64,000 nt of DNA from Actinostola sp. cb2023. Lineage: Eukaryota; Cnidaria; Anthozoa; Actiniaria; Actinostolidae. The notes below the pieces were generated by a model. It saw nothing but the letters and a program-made list of their open reading frames with translations. It ran no database searches and was not told where the DNA came from. The stretch covers positions 172,707-236,706 of the forward strand of contig JAUJYZ010000802.1 of assembly GCA_033675265.1 (NCBI GenBank), read 5' to 3'. Position numbers and translations under genes: made by a program. Below are positions 1-10,009 of this stretch, one piece after another. Within the stretch, counting starts at the first letter, position 1. Each line of letters starts with the position of its first letter.

Positions 1-45
1 TTGTTTTTCAAAGAGTATCAAAATTGCACGAGCCCGTGATAACTA
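1..45. repeat. dispersed repeat fragment
   Basis: The motif TTTTTCAAAGAGTATCAAAA followed by TTGCACGAGC recurs almost identically at about 49,703-49,738, inside intron 1 of the 48.9-kb gene. It is therefore an interspersed repeat cut by the window edge. The family is not recognised. Confidence 0.6.
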
Positions 46-2246
46 ACTATACGTTTGGCAGAGAGCGGACTGGAACATAAATTCAAATCGAAACGTTCGT
101 TTGGCCAGGAATCAACTTACTGGCAACTAGTAGGGGACAACAGAGGCCAGAAAGGTCAATGATACGAAACGTTCGTTTGGCCAGGCAACTAACAGGGGAC
201 AAACAAGAATAAGAATCGACAACAGATAAGTACAACTCGTAGCATATTTATTACTATTCAAATACACAAAACGTCTTTGTCCTAGGGCCCTTGGTCTAAG
301 TAATAACTCTCATCATTTGTAAGTAATAATAATTTCTAATGTTCCTGCTTGCTATTGATAATAATATAATAGTAATAATAATAATTTCTTATGTTCCTGC
401 TTGCTATTGAGACTCGTTCAATGCAGTTCTGCATTTTGTTTAATGTACTTTTGCCTACGTCTATTTTAATTCAGTTTCATTTTTCTGTTTGTTTTGTCAT
501 GCCTTTTGCTTGCTGTTAATTCTTGGTCTGCCAGTTTCTAATTGTCGATCATTTGGTCTATTCCGGCTTTCTGGTTGATCCAAGTACTTTTGTTGAGTCT
601 GGCTTTCATTGACATTCGAAGACATTCGAAGAGATATTGCTGGATAAGATTTGATTCTCTTTGTTTGTATGTTTGTTGTTTGTTGTTAAAACTGTTTCAT
701 ATTCTGTCTCTACTTTCTCTACTTGATGTTTTGTTGGTCTTTTTACAAAAAATTTCCAATCATGTTGATCTTGTCGTCTTTCCTCTTAAATCTCCTTTTC
801 TCTTTTAGTAATGTTTCCTTTCCTCTGCTAAAATCGTTGAACACACGCTTTAATTCCATTGCTTTGTATTGATCTTATTCTTCCCTTCATTCTCACTTTG
901 TTCTGTACTTCTCTTGGACGTTTATGGCTCAAGAGTTTCTGAGGTATCTTTGTTCTTTGTCCGTTTTAGTTGTTCATTTTGCTCAATTCTGAGGTGGGCA
1001 TTTTTTTATTGTCTCTTTGACGGTCATCTCTTTGATCTTCACCGCTATCTCTAGTTCTATTTCATTCCGTTCTGTGGCATCTTTGTTCTTTGTTTGTGAA
1101 TCTTTCCTCTGTTATGTTCTTGATCTTGATAATATCATAATTGCTCTCCACGGATGTTAGCTAAGATCATCACCTCTTAGTTAGCTACTATCATCATTTT
1201 TCCATCTTTCACTTTCATATACTTTTGCTGTGTTGCTTAATCTTGTATAGTGGTTTGTATAGTGTTTGTTTTTTCCAACTCTGTTTTTTATTTTTAATCT
1301 TGATGTATGTTATATTTGATGTATGTTTGATGGTTTTTTAAGGTATGTCGGGTGGTCTATCAGTTAGAGTTTCCTTCCATTCCTCATCTGTTCTGAGGTG
1401 GTATGAGTGTATGGAATTGTCTGAATTTGAATCTGTACTTGCTTTTTTTTTCCCATCGTCTTGTCTATTAGCTTTTGTCTCATCTGTGAAGCAAGTTTAA
1501 TTCTACAAGTTTCTCTCTTGCTTCACCTGTTATCTGATATATTTCTTGTAGTCTTCAAGCGATAAGAGTAACTTTGTTATTCTGTAGACAGTATTATCCC
1601 ATTAATCCTTCTCTCTTCAAGCGTTTGAAATAACTTTGTTGGTCTGTAAGCAACGGTCATTAATCTTTCTCTCTCACTCTATTTCTGTAGATGATTCTCT
1701 TTGTAATAGTAATTCTTTGTTATTCTGTCGTCTATCGCTATCTCTCTCTTTTTTTGATTGCTTTCTTTTACCAACTTTGTTTTTTTATGGATTTGATTTA
1801 GGTTTTCCATTCTTGATTTCGCTACTAGTTCTTTCTCATTTGAATTGTATTACTTGGCTTTGTTCTAATCTATGTTTTCAGGTTGGGCACTTATTTGTAC
1901 CCCTTCTTGGTTTCATTTCTGTGTAGCTGGCTGCTTTAGGACTAATAATACTTTTTCTTTTACTTTTTTCCTTCGTTTTTGGTAAATCCCATGTTGACAA
2001 CTAATCTCACACCAAATACTTACTTTCCTTGTCTTTCCTTATCTTATCCTTTCTTCCTATCTAATAAGTTCTCCTAAGTCACACAGCCGCTTCTTTACTC
2101 AGGTCCGTCAAGATCCTCAAGACCCAAGCTTTTTTTTCTGACGCTAAGGGAGATAAAATTATTCATTAATTTTGACTTCCTTATCGACTGAAGAAGAGCT
2201 GAAGAAGAGCATATTATCTTACCATGGATGACCTCTTGCATGGAGT
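46..2246. other. gene-poor, T-rich intergenic DNA
   Basis: No convincing coding region was found. From about 450 to 2,050 the plus strand is strongly T-rich and C/T-biased (many TTTCTCT, TTTGTT and CTTTGTT words), so the minus strand is purine-rich. The open frames here are short, leucine/phenylalanine/serine-rich products of this skew. Near 100-200 the 20-mer AACGTTCGTTTGGCCAGGAA appears twice in variant form, with 'aggggacaa' nearby, suggesting a small tandem duplication. Old retroelement sequence on the minus strand is possible but not shown. Confidence 0.5.
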
Positions 2247-2318
2247 TTCTCGGTAGTATAGTGGTGAGTATCCCCGCCTGTCATGCGGGAGACCGGGGTT
2301 CGATTCCCTGCCGGGGAG
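2247..2318 (+). tRNA. tRNA-Asp(GTC)
   Basis: A 72-nt cloverleaf can be folded. The acceptor stem TTCTCGG pairs with CCGGGGA (with G-T pairs), and the D arm is TAGTATAGTGGTGAGTA. The anticodon stem CCCGC/GCGGG carries the loop CTGTCAT, giving anticodon GTC at 2,280-2,282. The T arm contains GGTTCGATTCC. The sequence closely matches the conserved eukaryotic cytosolic tRNA-Asp, and no intron is seen. The internal A and B box promoter elements (TAGTATAGTGG and GGTTCGATTCC) are both intact, so the gene is probably functional. A degenerate relative lies at about 3,597-3,667. Confidence 0.93.
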
Positions 2319-2505
2319 AAACATTTTTATTCTATTTCACCTCGCGCCAAACCTCACTTCCGCTTTCCCTCGGTCAACAAAGGTGAATTCAACTCCGATT
2401 CAAACCCAAATAATTTCTCCGCGTCAAAATCTTCTAATAGGCTCGGATCGAACCCCAACAACTGCTCCAGGTCACAACTAAACCAGTACACCATTTTATC
2501 TCCTT

Positions 2506-3378
2506 TCACTTTAAAGACCGGGTTGTTTCTGTTTTGTTTTTTTTTTTGGAAGCGATGGCACCACGGATGGAGTCTACAGTCAGATAATTGTTATTCATTG
2601 TCTTTATCTTCTCTCCCCATTTCCACGCCATTGCTTCAACCTGCTTCACTCTGAATTCAAACGTCTCTTTCATGGTCCACTCTATTACTTCGCTTTCTTC
2701 AGCCAACTCGTAAATGAATTGACACAATTGCACAGTCTTCTTTACATCAAAGTCAAGATTCAATTTTTCAATGTCGCAAAGGAAACGGTAGGTCAACTTT
2801 TCATCTTTCCTTTCGAGGAATTTAAATTTGACAAGGTAATCCATCGAAGCGAGAATTGACCGTGTGGTGATGGTGTTGCGATTCTTTCTAGCTTTCCACA
2901 ACTCCACAAACGACTCTGGTTGAGTGACCTCGAACTCAAAGTTCTCTCCCCCTGTCCACTGAACCACTTCGCTCTTCTTCAGCAAAAGCTCTAATGCAAA
3001 CTGCCATAGTTTGTATTGATCTTTTTTCACTAGAGCTTTTCTTTCTTCCTCCATTACCGTTCTTTCTTCCCCCATTACCGATTTGATGTAACTTCCAAAG
3101 CGATACTTCCTTTTTTCAACTCTCATCAAGAACTTTCTTCTACAATGGTCGCTCAGATCGTGTGAAAATGCAGTTTTTCTCCCGTTGATTTTTGTGTCTC
3201 CCCATTTCACGGCCAACCACTCTGGTTCCTTGATCTTGAACTCTGCTTCTTCTTTTTGGGTCCACTCCACGCACTCACTTCCCTCCTCCAACTCCTCCAA
3301 TAAAAATTGCCACAAACGAATTCTTCCGACTCCCGAGTATCTTTCCATTTTCATCCTGAACTGTTTATCGTCTTCCAT
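2506..3378 (-). CDS. protein with three tandem ETS-like modules
   Basis: This is a 290-residue intronless ORF with a three-fold internal repeat. Module 1 (about 20-98) has LWQFLLEEL, EWT, KWG and a closing KYRF. Module 2 (about 122-203) has LWQFALELL, QWT, ELW and TYRF. Module 3 (about 216-275) has LCQFIYEL, EWT and KWG, then ends early in a lysine-rich tail encoded by a T-run in the plus strand (about 2,537-2,548). The order LWQFLLELL - EWT - LWG - basic helix - YRF is the ETS winged-helix pattern. The recognition helix, normally rich in Arg and Tyr, is degraded in all three modules, so classical GGAA binding is doubtful. ETS proteins normally carry one domain; three in tandem is unusual. 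A 3' frameshift in the T-run may hide the end of module 3. The upstream flank holds an unrelated repeat. ETS homology is my inference from pattern; the role is unknown. Confidence 0.6.
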   Translation of the reverse strand: MEDDKQFRMKMERYSGVGRIRLWQFLLEELEEGSECVEWTQKEEAEFKIKEPEWLAVKWGDTKINGRKTAFSHDLSDHCRRKFLMRVEKRKYRFGSYIKSVMGEERTVMEEERKALVKKDQYKLWQFALELLLKKSEVVQWTGGENFEFEVTQPESFVELWKARKNRNTITTRSILASMDYLVKFKFLERKDEKLTYRFLCDIEKLNLDFDVKKTVQLCQFIYELAEESEVIEWTMKETFEFRVKQVEAMAWKWGEKIKTMNNNYLTVDSIRGAIASKKKNKTETTRSLK

Positions 3379-3439
3379 GATTGTATTTTTGAATTATTTT
3401 GTGCTCTCTTCCTTTTATTGACTTCCTCTTTCACCTCAG

Positions 3440-3856
3440 ACGCCAAACTGCGCGAGGAATTTATTTCGACGCGAAAGGGACACATTCCCGCGAAAGGGAC
3501 TAAACGGTTTGAAATGGACTCGCTCAACTGATTATGGGCAATACAAACGAGCGTAGCGCGAAAAACACCTATGTGGTAATGTAAACTTTTCAAATAAATT
3601 TGTTAGTACAGTGGTAGTATCTTCGCTTGTCGTGCGAGAGACCGGGGTTCGATTCCCTGCCGAGGAGTTTGCATTTTTATTTGAGGAATTTATTTTCAAG
3701 TCTGACTTCCGCTTCTTTTCCAATCTGACTTCCGCTTCCACCACTTACGCCAAACTGCGCGAGGAATTTATTTCGACGCGAAAGGGACTCGGCAAACGCC
3801 AAACTACGCGAGGAATTTATTTCGACGCGAAAGGGACACATTCCTCCGAAAGGGAC
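3440..3856. repeat. three copies of a short GC-rich repeat
   Basis: The core ACGCCAAACTGCGCGAGGAA followed by TTTATTTCGACGCGAAAGGGAC occurs at about 3,440-3,500, 3,747-3,788 and 3,796-3,856. The first and third copies also share a trailing second AAAGGGAC. The copies surround the tRNA-like fragment. They read into the C-terminal end of the minus-strand transposase frame, so the last ~80 residues of that frame are repeat-derived. Confidence 0.7.
3597..3667 (+). pseudogene. degenerate tRNA-Asp-like sequence (GTC)
   Basis: The D arm (TTAGTACAGTGGTAGTAT), anticodon arm (CGC TTGTCGT GCG, anticodon GTC at 3,629-3,631) and T arm (GGTTCGATTCC) all align with the intact gene at 2,247. The 5' acceptor half (about AATTTGT) does not pair with the 3' half (CCGAGGA), so this is a tRNA pseudogene or a tRNA-derived SINE head. 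Box A and box B motifs remain recognisable. Confidence 0.7.
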
Positions 3857-4969
3857 AAAACGCGTTTGAAATGGAGGGTCCAGAGTGTCCCTCTTACTAC
3901 TGTGCCTAAGTACCTGTACTGCCTGTGAAGAATTAAGTGCTGATGTCTGTGATGTTGCCGTTGAGCTCAGTATACCGCCAGTAGTGCTAGTAGGTTTGGG
4001 GGCGACAGATGTGACGGGAATGTATGTATTTAATGTGATGGCAGAACTCCCAGCACCACAATCCAAGCCTTTCTGGGTTGAAGTGGAAGGTGTTCCTGTC
4101 GATGGGTTCTGAACATAACCTTCAACCACACCTTTTTGCCGTACGTTGGAATTGGCTGGGCCTTTCCGCCTTTGGGTTGCTTTTGTTTTCTTTGCCCCAC
4201 GTCCAGCAGGAAGATCCATGTGCATAAGGGCATCTATTTTTGAGGGTCCTTGGTTTGATGCCCGATACCATTTCAGAAAATTGGCTAAGGAACCATCAAC
4301 TTCAGCAACGGCTAATGTATGAGCACAAATGCTGTAAGTAGTAAACCTTATGCAAGTGCTGCTACACACATAGTAGTTTCCTTGACGCACAGCACGCTTC
4401 ATGCTTACTATGTAAGAAGGGACATTAAAAGTCTCGTTTGTAACATAGCGTACAGGGTTATCCCCCTTTCCAGGATCTTTTATAATGGCTTCGTCCTTGC
4501 ACAGTAAAATTGCGGCAGCAGCGTCGCGGTACATTCTAGCGAGTATACTGAAGGGAACTCGAATAATACCACAATTTTCAATCGGGATACTCAACAGTGG
4601 CAGAGTTGTATTTTCACCTTCAGAAGTTGCTTCTTGTAGATCGATCGGAATGACATCATCATTTTTTACAGGGAGCTCCCGAAACTTCTTTAGAGCGGCT
4701 TCTTGTTGCATCTTCGACTTTCTGTAAAACAGTGTCTCCTTCATGGTGTTGTCCCTGTATTTATCGTCGACCCTCAATTCTCCTATTCCTATCATTGCAA
4801 GATCTTCCTCTGTCCTTTGTCGTTTTACGGTGTTCTGAAGTAATCGCGCGAACTCGGGTATAGAAAGCTTTCTTTTTCCTGTTAACATCTTTTCACGCCG
4901 AAGAACAGAGTTCATACACTCATTTGCATTTTGATCATATACTGACGGAGGCCAACCTAGTCCAGCCAT
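3677..4969 (-). pseudogene. MULE-type transposase, C-terminal part (SWIM zinc finger)
   Basis: This frame runs for 430 residues. It opens with a transposase C-terminal region (NECMNSVLRREKM, then a lysine/arginine-rich helix). Further on it holds a SWIM-type zinc-binding motif, C-S-S-T-C ... C-A-H (YYVCSSTCIRFTTYSICAHT), typical of Mutator-like transposases. The Ser/Thr-rich tail from about residue 280 is low complexity, and the last ~80 residues are encoded by a local repeat, so the native stop is probably lost. The upstream transposase core lies at 5,392-6,222. The two parts are separated by a foldback insertion and out-of-frame sequence, so I call the gene broken. MULE assignment comes from the SWIM motif plus the core segment; the exact subfamily is unknown. 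Confidence 0.6.
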
Positions 4970-5127
4970 GGACCGGCGGTCATTGTATTTTTAATAACAT
5001 CTGCTTTATCACTTTTGAAAGTATTGCACAAAACTCTCTCCTTGAGGATGAAGTGAAGCCCATTTACTATTTAAGTCTGCTATGTTTGCTTCGAAATCAG
5101 TTGCATCTATAGAGTCTATGAGACCAG

Positions 5128-5356
5128 GGGCCCGTTTCTCGAAAGCCCCGAAAGCTTATCGGGCCCGAAAAGTGTTTCTTTAAACATCTATATCTTCAAA
5201 ACGAAGTAGTTTACAGACATGAAACTTTGCATGAAGGGAAAGTTTGTTCATATTAAAAACATGTCAAAAGAACGGCTTTGTAGAGTAAGTGTCTCAGATT
5301 TCTGGGATGTCTTTTCGGGCCCGTAAAGTTATCGGGTCTTTCGAGAAACGGGTCCC
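5128..5356. mobile_element. short foldback/MITE inside the transposase gene
   Basis: The left end GGGCCCGTTTCTCGAAAG and right end CTTTCGAGAAACGGGTCCC are inverted repeats. A second inverted pair, CGGGCCCGAAAAG / CTTTTCGGGCCCG, lies further in. The element is ~229 bp with no ORF. It sits in the gap between the two halves of the minus-strand transposase, so it is either an intron passenger or one cause of the break. No clear target duplication was seen. Confidence 0.65.
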
Positions 5357-5391
5357 TGGCAGTACTTGAACCAAAATCTTTACCAAAGATG

Positions 5392-6222
5392 TCATTCCGT
5401 ATAATTAATATCGGCAGCTTTGCCCGAAATACTCAGTTCACTCAATTTGGATATAATATTATCTTTCATGTGAATGTCACACAACAAATGCAGAGCAAAT
5501 GGAAGTGGTCTCCCAAATCCCTCTGCCAATGCCTTCTCCCCATCAGTTCCATAAACAAGTACATTTTGTATGTTGGCATTCAGCTTTACCATTGTGGAAG
5601 CCAGCTCGTAGTAACTGGCAGCTTCTTTTTTGTGATTGATCAGCGTGGGCCCTATCCGGACGGGGTGCTGTCCATGTTTGGTTCGTAGAAGGTGTCTGTA
5701 CGTGGTAAGGGTAACATAATACTTGCCGAAATTAAAGGTGGGGTCTACTCCTAATACGCAAAACTGGGATGGATTTGTGCAAAATCTTTCAATGTCTTTT
5801 AGTTGATGATTTGTAGCAAGCACAACGTTTGGATCAGAGGCAGTTTCAACTTTACGTACAAAAGCGTTCTCTGGGTCTCTATTGCCCTCCTTCAGCATTT
5901 CCATCAATTCCAGCACAGTATCGATGGGCTTTTCTCCTATATTTTTCTTCAAATTCTTTACCTGTTGTATATTTCTTGGGTGGCTTGCTGCGTTTTTAAA
6001 GTCTGAAATCGATCCCTTCTCTTCTATACTCCGATAAAAGACAGATTTGGGAGGATCACTTTCAGCAATCTGTTTCAAATTTTCCATTGTTGTATGGGAA
6101 GTCCTATAATATTCCGAGGACTGATCCTTTGAGTTGCCATGTGCTTTTACCTGTACTTCGTGCTCCTCTTTGTCAAATACATATTGCACGAAAACCAGTT
6201 CGTGGGTCACACCATTTTGTTC
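5392..6222 (-). pseudogene. MULE-type transposase, catalytic core part
   Basis: About 275 residues. The segment [20 protein letters not shown] has the MULE-like first catalytic Asp context (D-P-T-F). Further on, [10 protein letters not shown] gives a second candidate Asp, and [13 protein letters not shown] follows as in MULE DDE domains (C/D-x-x-H). A canonical splice acceptor (CTTCCAG on the minus strand, about 6,223) precedes the frame, and the first codon of the longest frame is GTG, so this is an internal exon rather than a true start. The downstream part continues at 4,969 after a foldback insertion. The distal catalytic Glu was not confidently placed. Function if intact: cut-and-paste transposition of its own element. 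Confidence 0.6.
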
Positions 6223-6495
6223 TGGAAGTCAATATAAAAATACAGACATGCATTAATTGTTTAACGTTTGAATGGTGTAAATATAGAATGTAGAACCACA
6301 TCTCACACTCTCAAGTCGGTCTCCCTCGCATCCGTTTTTAGTCTCGTTACGTGACGGACTAACTCTCAAGGGAGAGTGTTTGAATTAATTCGAAAAACCC
6401 GGAACACGCCCACATGTCCCCAATAAGTATAGGTGCAATAAAGGTTTTCTGTAATTTCTGTGTTCTGTGTTCTACCACGTTTTGATGTTTGTCTA

Positions 6496-7081
6496 CAGTG
6501 GAACCCCGATATAACGATGTGCCAAGGGACTGGCCAAATTAGATCGTTATATCGGGCCGTCGTTACAACGAATTCTCGATATAACGATGTGCCAAGGGAC
6601 TGACCAAATTAGATCGTTATATCGGGCCGTCGTTACAACGAATTCCCGATATAACGATTTTTCGGGAATAGACCCAAAAATATCGTTATATCGGGTATCG
6701 TTAATAATTGATTTTTCATGTGGTGCCCGTTGTGCCTTATAGCTGTACCGGCGATGTAATCCCTATCGTAACAAACTGTTAACAGACACGTTACAGTCTT
6801 TATGCAATGAGAACTAAAGGATTTTAGTATTGTCATATCTTTTCAAGTGTTAAACCTACCTTTTTCATCGCGCAATGATTTATTTTATCGTTATATCAGG
6901 GTAAATTTTACGTTTGGGCTGCCAGATTGTGATCGTTATATCGGGAATATCGTTATATCGAGTATCGTTATATCGGGATTTTTCTCCATACATTTACTGT
7001 AACATTTGCCGGGCTGTCAAATGTTGATCGTTATACCGGGAACATCGTTATATCGAGTATCGTTATATCGAGGTTCCACTG
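6496..7081. mobile_element. pogo/Tc1-like MITE with TA duplication
   Basis: The terminal inverted repeats are CAGTGGAACCCCGATATAAC at the left and the reverse complement of a near match at the right (ATATCGAGGTTCCACTG). Each end is flanked by TA (6,494-6,495 and 7,082-7,083). Near the left end a ~70-bp block (GATATAACGATGTGCCAAGG ... GTCGTTACAACGAATTC) is duplicated in tandem. Variants of the word TCGTTATATCGGG recur many times through the element. There is no transposase ORF, so it is non-autonomous. Known biology: TA duplication and a CAGTGGAACC-like terminus fit the pogo/Tigger group. Confidence 0.8.
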
Positions 7082-7117
7082 TATCAACCACTAACTAAAC
7101 GAGCTGTTGGAGACAGC

Positions 7118-7661
7118 CAATGGCATGTGATGAAACATGTGATGAAACATGGACAGGGTGGACGATGGACGATGAACGATATCGGTACCCTTACCTGTGT
7201 ACCACTAAATACTTTTTTAAACATGCCTCGATAAATTAAAAACTTTTTATTGCTTTCGTGTTTCCCCTTTTTTAAATCGAATCTTGGCAATACTCGACGG
7301 GAATACTTCGACGTGTTCTGCCTTGACAGCGAAAACAAGATTACAGGCTGTGTACAGCGTATCTCAGTTTAGCGATAAACATATGGCAGGTCGGTAACCA
7401 AGTAAGCTGCTAAGTAGTTGATTTTAAAAGGGGGAAAAAAACTCACACGAAAGCAGTAAAATGTTTTTAATTTATCGAGGCATGTTAAAAAAAGGTATTT
7501 AGTGGTACACAGGTCGTCCATCGTCCACCCTGTCCATGTTTTATCACATGCCAATAAAAAAGGGTAAAACCAAGGGAAATGGGGAAATGTTTGTGTTTGA
7601 GATAGCGGGGAATTCGAGATAAACGAGTTCGAGCTCAGTAGATAGCGGGGTTCAACTGTAA
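7118..7661. repeat. inverted repeat plus degraded MITE end
   Basis: A left arm at about 7,118-7,250 (GGACAGGGTGGACGATGG ... AACATGCCTCGATAAATTAA) matches in inverse orientation a right arm at about 7,458-7,553 (TTAATTTATCGAGGCATGTT ... CCATCGTCCACCCTGTCC). Just beyond, 7,605-7,661 ends in GATAGCGGGGTTCAACTGTA, which resembles another pogo-like terminus. No coding sequence is supported. Confidence 0.6.
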
Positions 7662-7675
7662 TTGCTTTTATCTTA

Positions 7676-8073
7676 CCTGTCAAATATATAACTATCCGTT
7701 GCAAATCTGGGCAGACTTGTTCCGGAAAAAGCTTCTCGTACACCGGTACACACGTGCATTGGTGCTTTTATCGAATTCCTCTTTTGTTGCCTTTTGTAAT
7801 GGGTTCCTTTTTGATGGCGCACGATAAAACTGTTGTTTCGTGCCCGTTGGATGCCAAGCACCAAGGTCGTCTGCTAAAACGTTCTTTACTGATGTGTCCG
7901 ACATATTTGGCAGATGTGTCCACAACAAATGCTGCATTTATACAAACAGAAGTAGGAACAGCACGAGCAACAGCATCATCGCGAGGATGTAGGAGAATGT
8001 CCACCACCTTTTTGGATTTCATGCCACTGGATACACCACGTTGATAGATTGGCAACATGGAATCGTCGTGCAA
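7676..8073 (-). pseudogene. upstream exon of the MULE-type gene, frameshifted
   Basis: Two overlapping minus-strand frames read as one protein if shifted. 8,073 to about 7,875 carries KVVDILLHPRDDAVARAVPT and VCINAAFVVDTSA; about 7,880 to 7,692 carries VLADDLGAWHPTGTKQQFYR and KATKEEFDKSTNARVY. A plausible splice donor AG|GTAAGA lies at about 7,675. The segment is co-oriented with, and 1.5 kb upstream of, the transposase core exon, so I infer it is the N-terminal exon of the same gene, with at least one and probably two frame changes. No named domain was recognised. The intron between would contain the pogo-like MITE and the inverted repeat. Confidence 0.45.
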
Positions 8074-8239
8074 GTAAAAAATTTTCCTATCTTCATCGCT
8101 TGTGTCTTCATCCAGATTTCCCGCTGGTAAAGTTGCTACGTCGGGTCATCCGAATCGTCCAGAAGTCTACAAGAACACAAGATAACAAGAAATTCAAAAT
8201 TATATTAATCATTTCAGTTCAAGTCACTTTTTCGTAAGT

Positions 8240-8617
8240 TATAATTCAAACTTAAATTGCAATTGCAAATACATGCCTTCTTTTGTGACAAATGCTGCTT
8301 TTTTGCTCTTTCTTTATTAACAATGGGAGGAGGACTAAAGAAACCCTTACGGACTTTTACAAGGTAGTCCCCCTTGCAAACTTAATTTTATTTATGTTTT
8401 TTATTTAGGTATCAGAAATGGTAGCTGGGTAATTTTAAGCAGTACAGATATATAATGATTACTAGCTTTCAGTAAAACATATTATTTAGACAATAATAGA
8501 GTAAAAATTATAATGAAAAATCAAATAATGGATATATTGGTTATAACTATATATAGACGATACTGTCTATGATATTGTATAGATATGATATATAATAATA
8601 TAGACACATTTTGTTAT
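8240..8617. other. AT-rich spacer, nothing recognised
   Basis: AT-rich sequence with many short ATATA runs and no gene-like ORF, repeat terminus or RNA gene that I can support. Confidence 0.5.
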
Positions 8618-8666
8618 TACTCGGGCCCAGGCCGCAGGCCGCCCGAGTTAGAAAATGCGGATTTCG

Positions 8667-8698
<32 letters not shown>

Positions 8699-9084
8699 TT
8701 TGTTCGGCTTCAAAATGACGAGTATGCGACGTATTTAATCGTATCCGGAGTTTCAAGATTACTCCGCAGATTTGAAAAGATAAAGGAGACACAGGACTCA
8801 AGTAGATTATGAATCTTAGTTTTGAAAGCAGCTGTAGATCTTCAAGCTATTAAAAGGTCAGGAATATTCTAGTTCATCGTTCAATGACTAGAAGTGGTAA
8901 AAGGACTAGAAGCTCGCTTAAAATATATATTTTTTAAAACAAACGCGAGGCCGTTATCGGAACCATCTGACCTATGCAACCTCAAGACGTATCATGTTCG
9001 TACTCACCGGACTAATAGTCTCCCTCGTCACTCAACTGTCACTGATTGTCATGACGTCAGAGAAATTATATTGTATTGAAGAAG
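8618..9084 (-). mobile_element. hairpin-ended repeat, left arm of a distant inverted pair
   Basis: It begins with a GC-rich hairpin (ACTCGGGCCCAGGCCGCAGG ... GCCCGAGT), then GAAAATGCGG, a (TAG)n run at 8,668-8,699, TTTTGTTCGGCTT, and a body ending GAAGAAGATGTCCTTGTT. The whole order is repeated in reverse at 36,930-37,387, with a (TAC)n run in the same place. It carries no ORF with a recognisable product. The terminal hairpin recurs at four further sites in the same repeat nest. Confidence 0.7.
8668..8699. repeat. (TAG)n microsatellite
   Basis: About ten TAG units inside the hairpin-ended repeat. The inverted partner at 37,307-37,336 has the complementary run at the same relative position. 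Confidence 0.9.
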
Positions 9085-9300
9085 ATGTCCTTGTTTTATT
9101 CGACGTTCGAACCGTAACTCGAACCCGAACTCGATTCCAAACTCGACGTTTCGGGATCTGAAGCTAGAGAGGGGACCTTTACACAAACTCATCAAAATCA
9201 AATCAATTGAACTCAAAGTCAAAAGGTAATCAAATGAACTCAAAGGCAAATCAAATGAACTCGACACATACATGTATATACATAGTCTCCCTCGTCACGC
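9085..9300. repeat. inverted arm paired with 12,355-12,570
   Basis: The arm contains TTCGACGTTCGAACCGTAAC, GATTCCAAACTCGACGTTTC, a run of CAAATGAACTCAAAG words, and ACATACATGTATATACATAG. The same landmarks occur in reverse order and complement at 12,355-12,570. Internally it has a ~20-bp repeated AATCAAATGAACTCAAAG motif. Non-coding. Confidence 0.8.
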
Positions 9301-10009
9301 AACTGTCAGTCATTGTCAGGTCTCTCCTCGCGCAGCTGACATTGTCCTTGTTCTTCAACCAACTGGCATTCATTTTCAAGTACTTCCTCGAACAACTGAC
9401 ATTTTCCTTTTCACAATGCCCGAGTGAACGCTCATTGAGCGTCTTGTTTAGATAAGAAATATAGTTTGGCTTTTCTTTTGAATGTATGAATTGAAGTGCA
9501 ATGTCTAATTTCTGTAGGAATAATGTTCCATAAATTGATTATTTTGTTTCTTGTCTTGTCGAGTAGATACTATAATTGGTTCTATTAAATGTTTTGTGTA
9601 GATTATTAGATATCCTAGTATTGTGATGATGTATGTGAGTATTCTCTATACAGAAATCTTTAAAGTAACCTGGTAGCGTATTATTTGTTAGAGCAAAAGT
9701 AAAGGTACTTATGAGAAGATTATTAATTTGATGGATGTTTAGTAGATTTTAACCACAGTAGGTTTGTAGCTTTAAATATGCTTACAGTTTACAGTTACTG
9801 ATTTACCTTTTGATCGAGGTATTCTTGCAGGGTTCTTCTTTTACGAATGATATATCATCGTCACTGTTGGATAAATCGGATTGAAATTTTAACAAGACGC
9901 TCAATGAGCGTACACTCGGGCTTATGAAAAGGACAATGTCAGTTGCGCGAGGAGAGACCTGACAATGACTGACAGTTGCGTGACGAGGGAGACTATATGT
10001 CTGCCAGAT

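Noticed and set aside
542..1926. Leu/Phe/Ser-rich plus-strand ORFs in the first 2 kb
   Set aside because: Products of pyrimidine-skewed DNA; no domain, signal pattern or splice context.
2283..2654. Plus-strand frame with MRETGVRFPAGE
   Set aside because: Its start is the translated tRNA-Asp T arm; the peptide is a familiar tRNA artefact.
3611..3928. Plus-strand frame with VRETGVRFPAEE, and its antisense counterpart at 3,532-3,744
   Set aside because: Translation of the degenerate tRNA and of the short repeat; no protein family.
7369..7743. 124-residue minus-strand ORF across the inverted repeat
   Set aside because: It mostly reads through the inverted repeat and MITE end; only its first ~25 residues might belong to the MULE-type exon.
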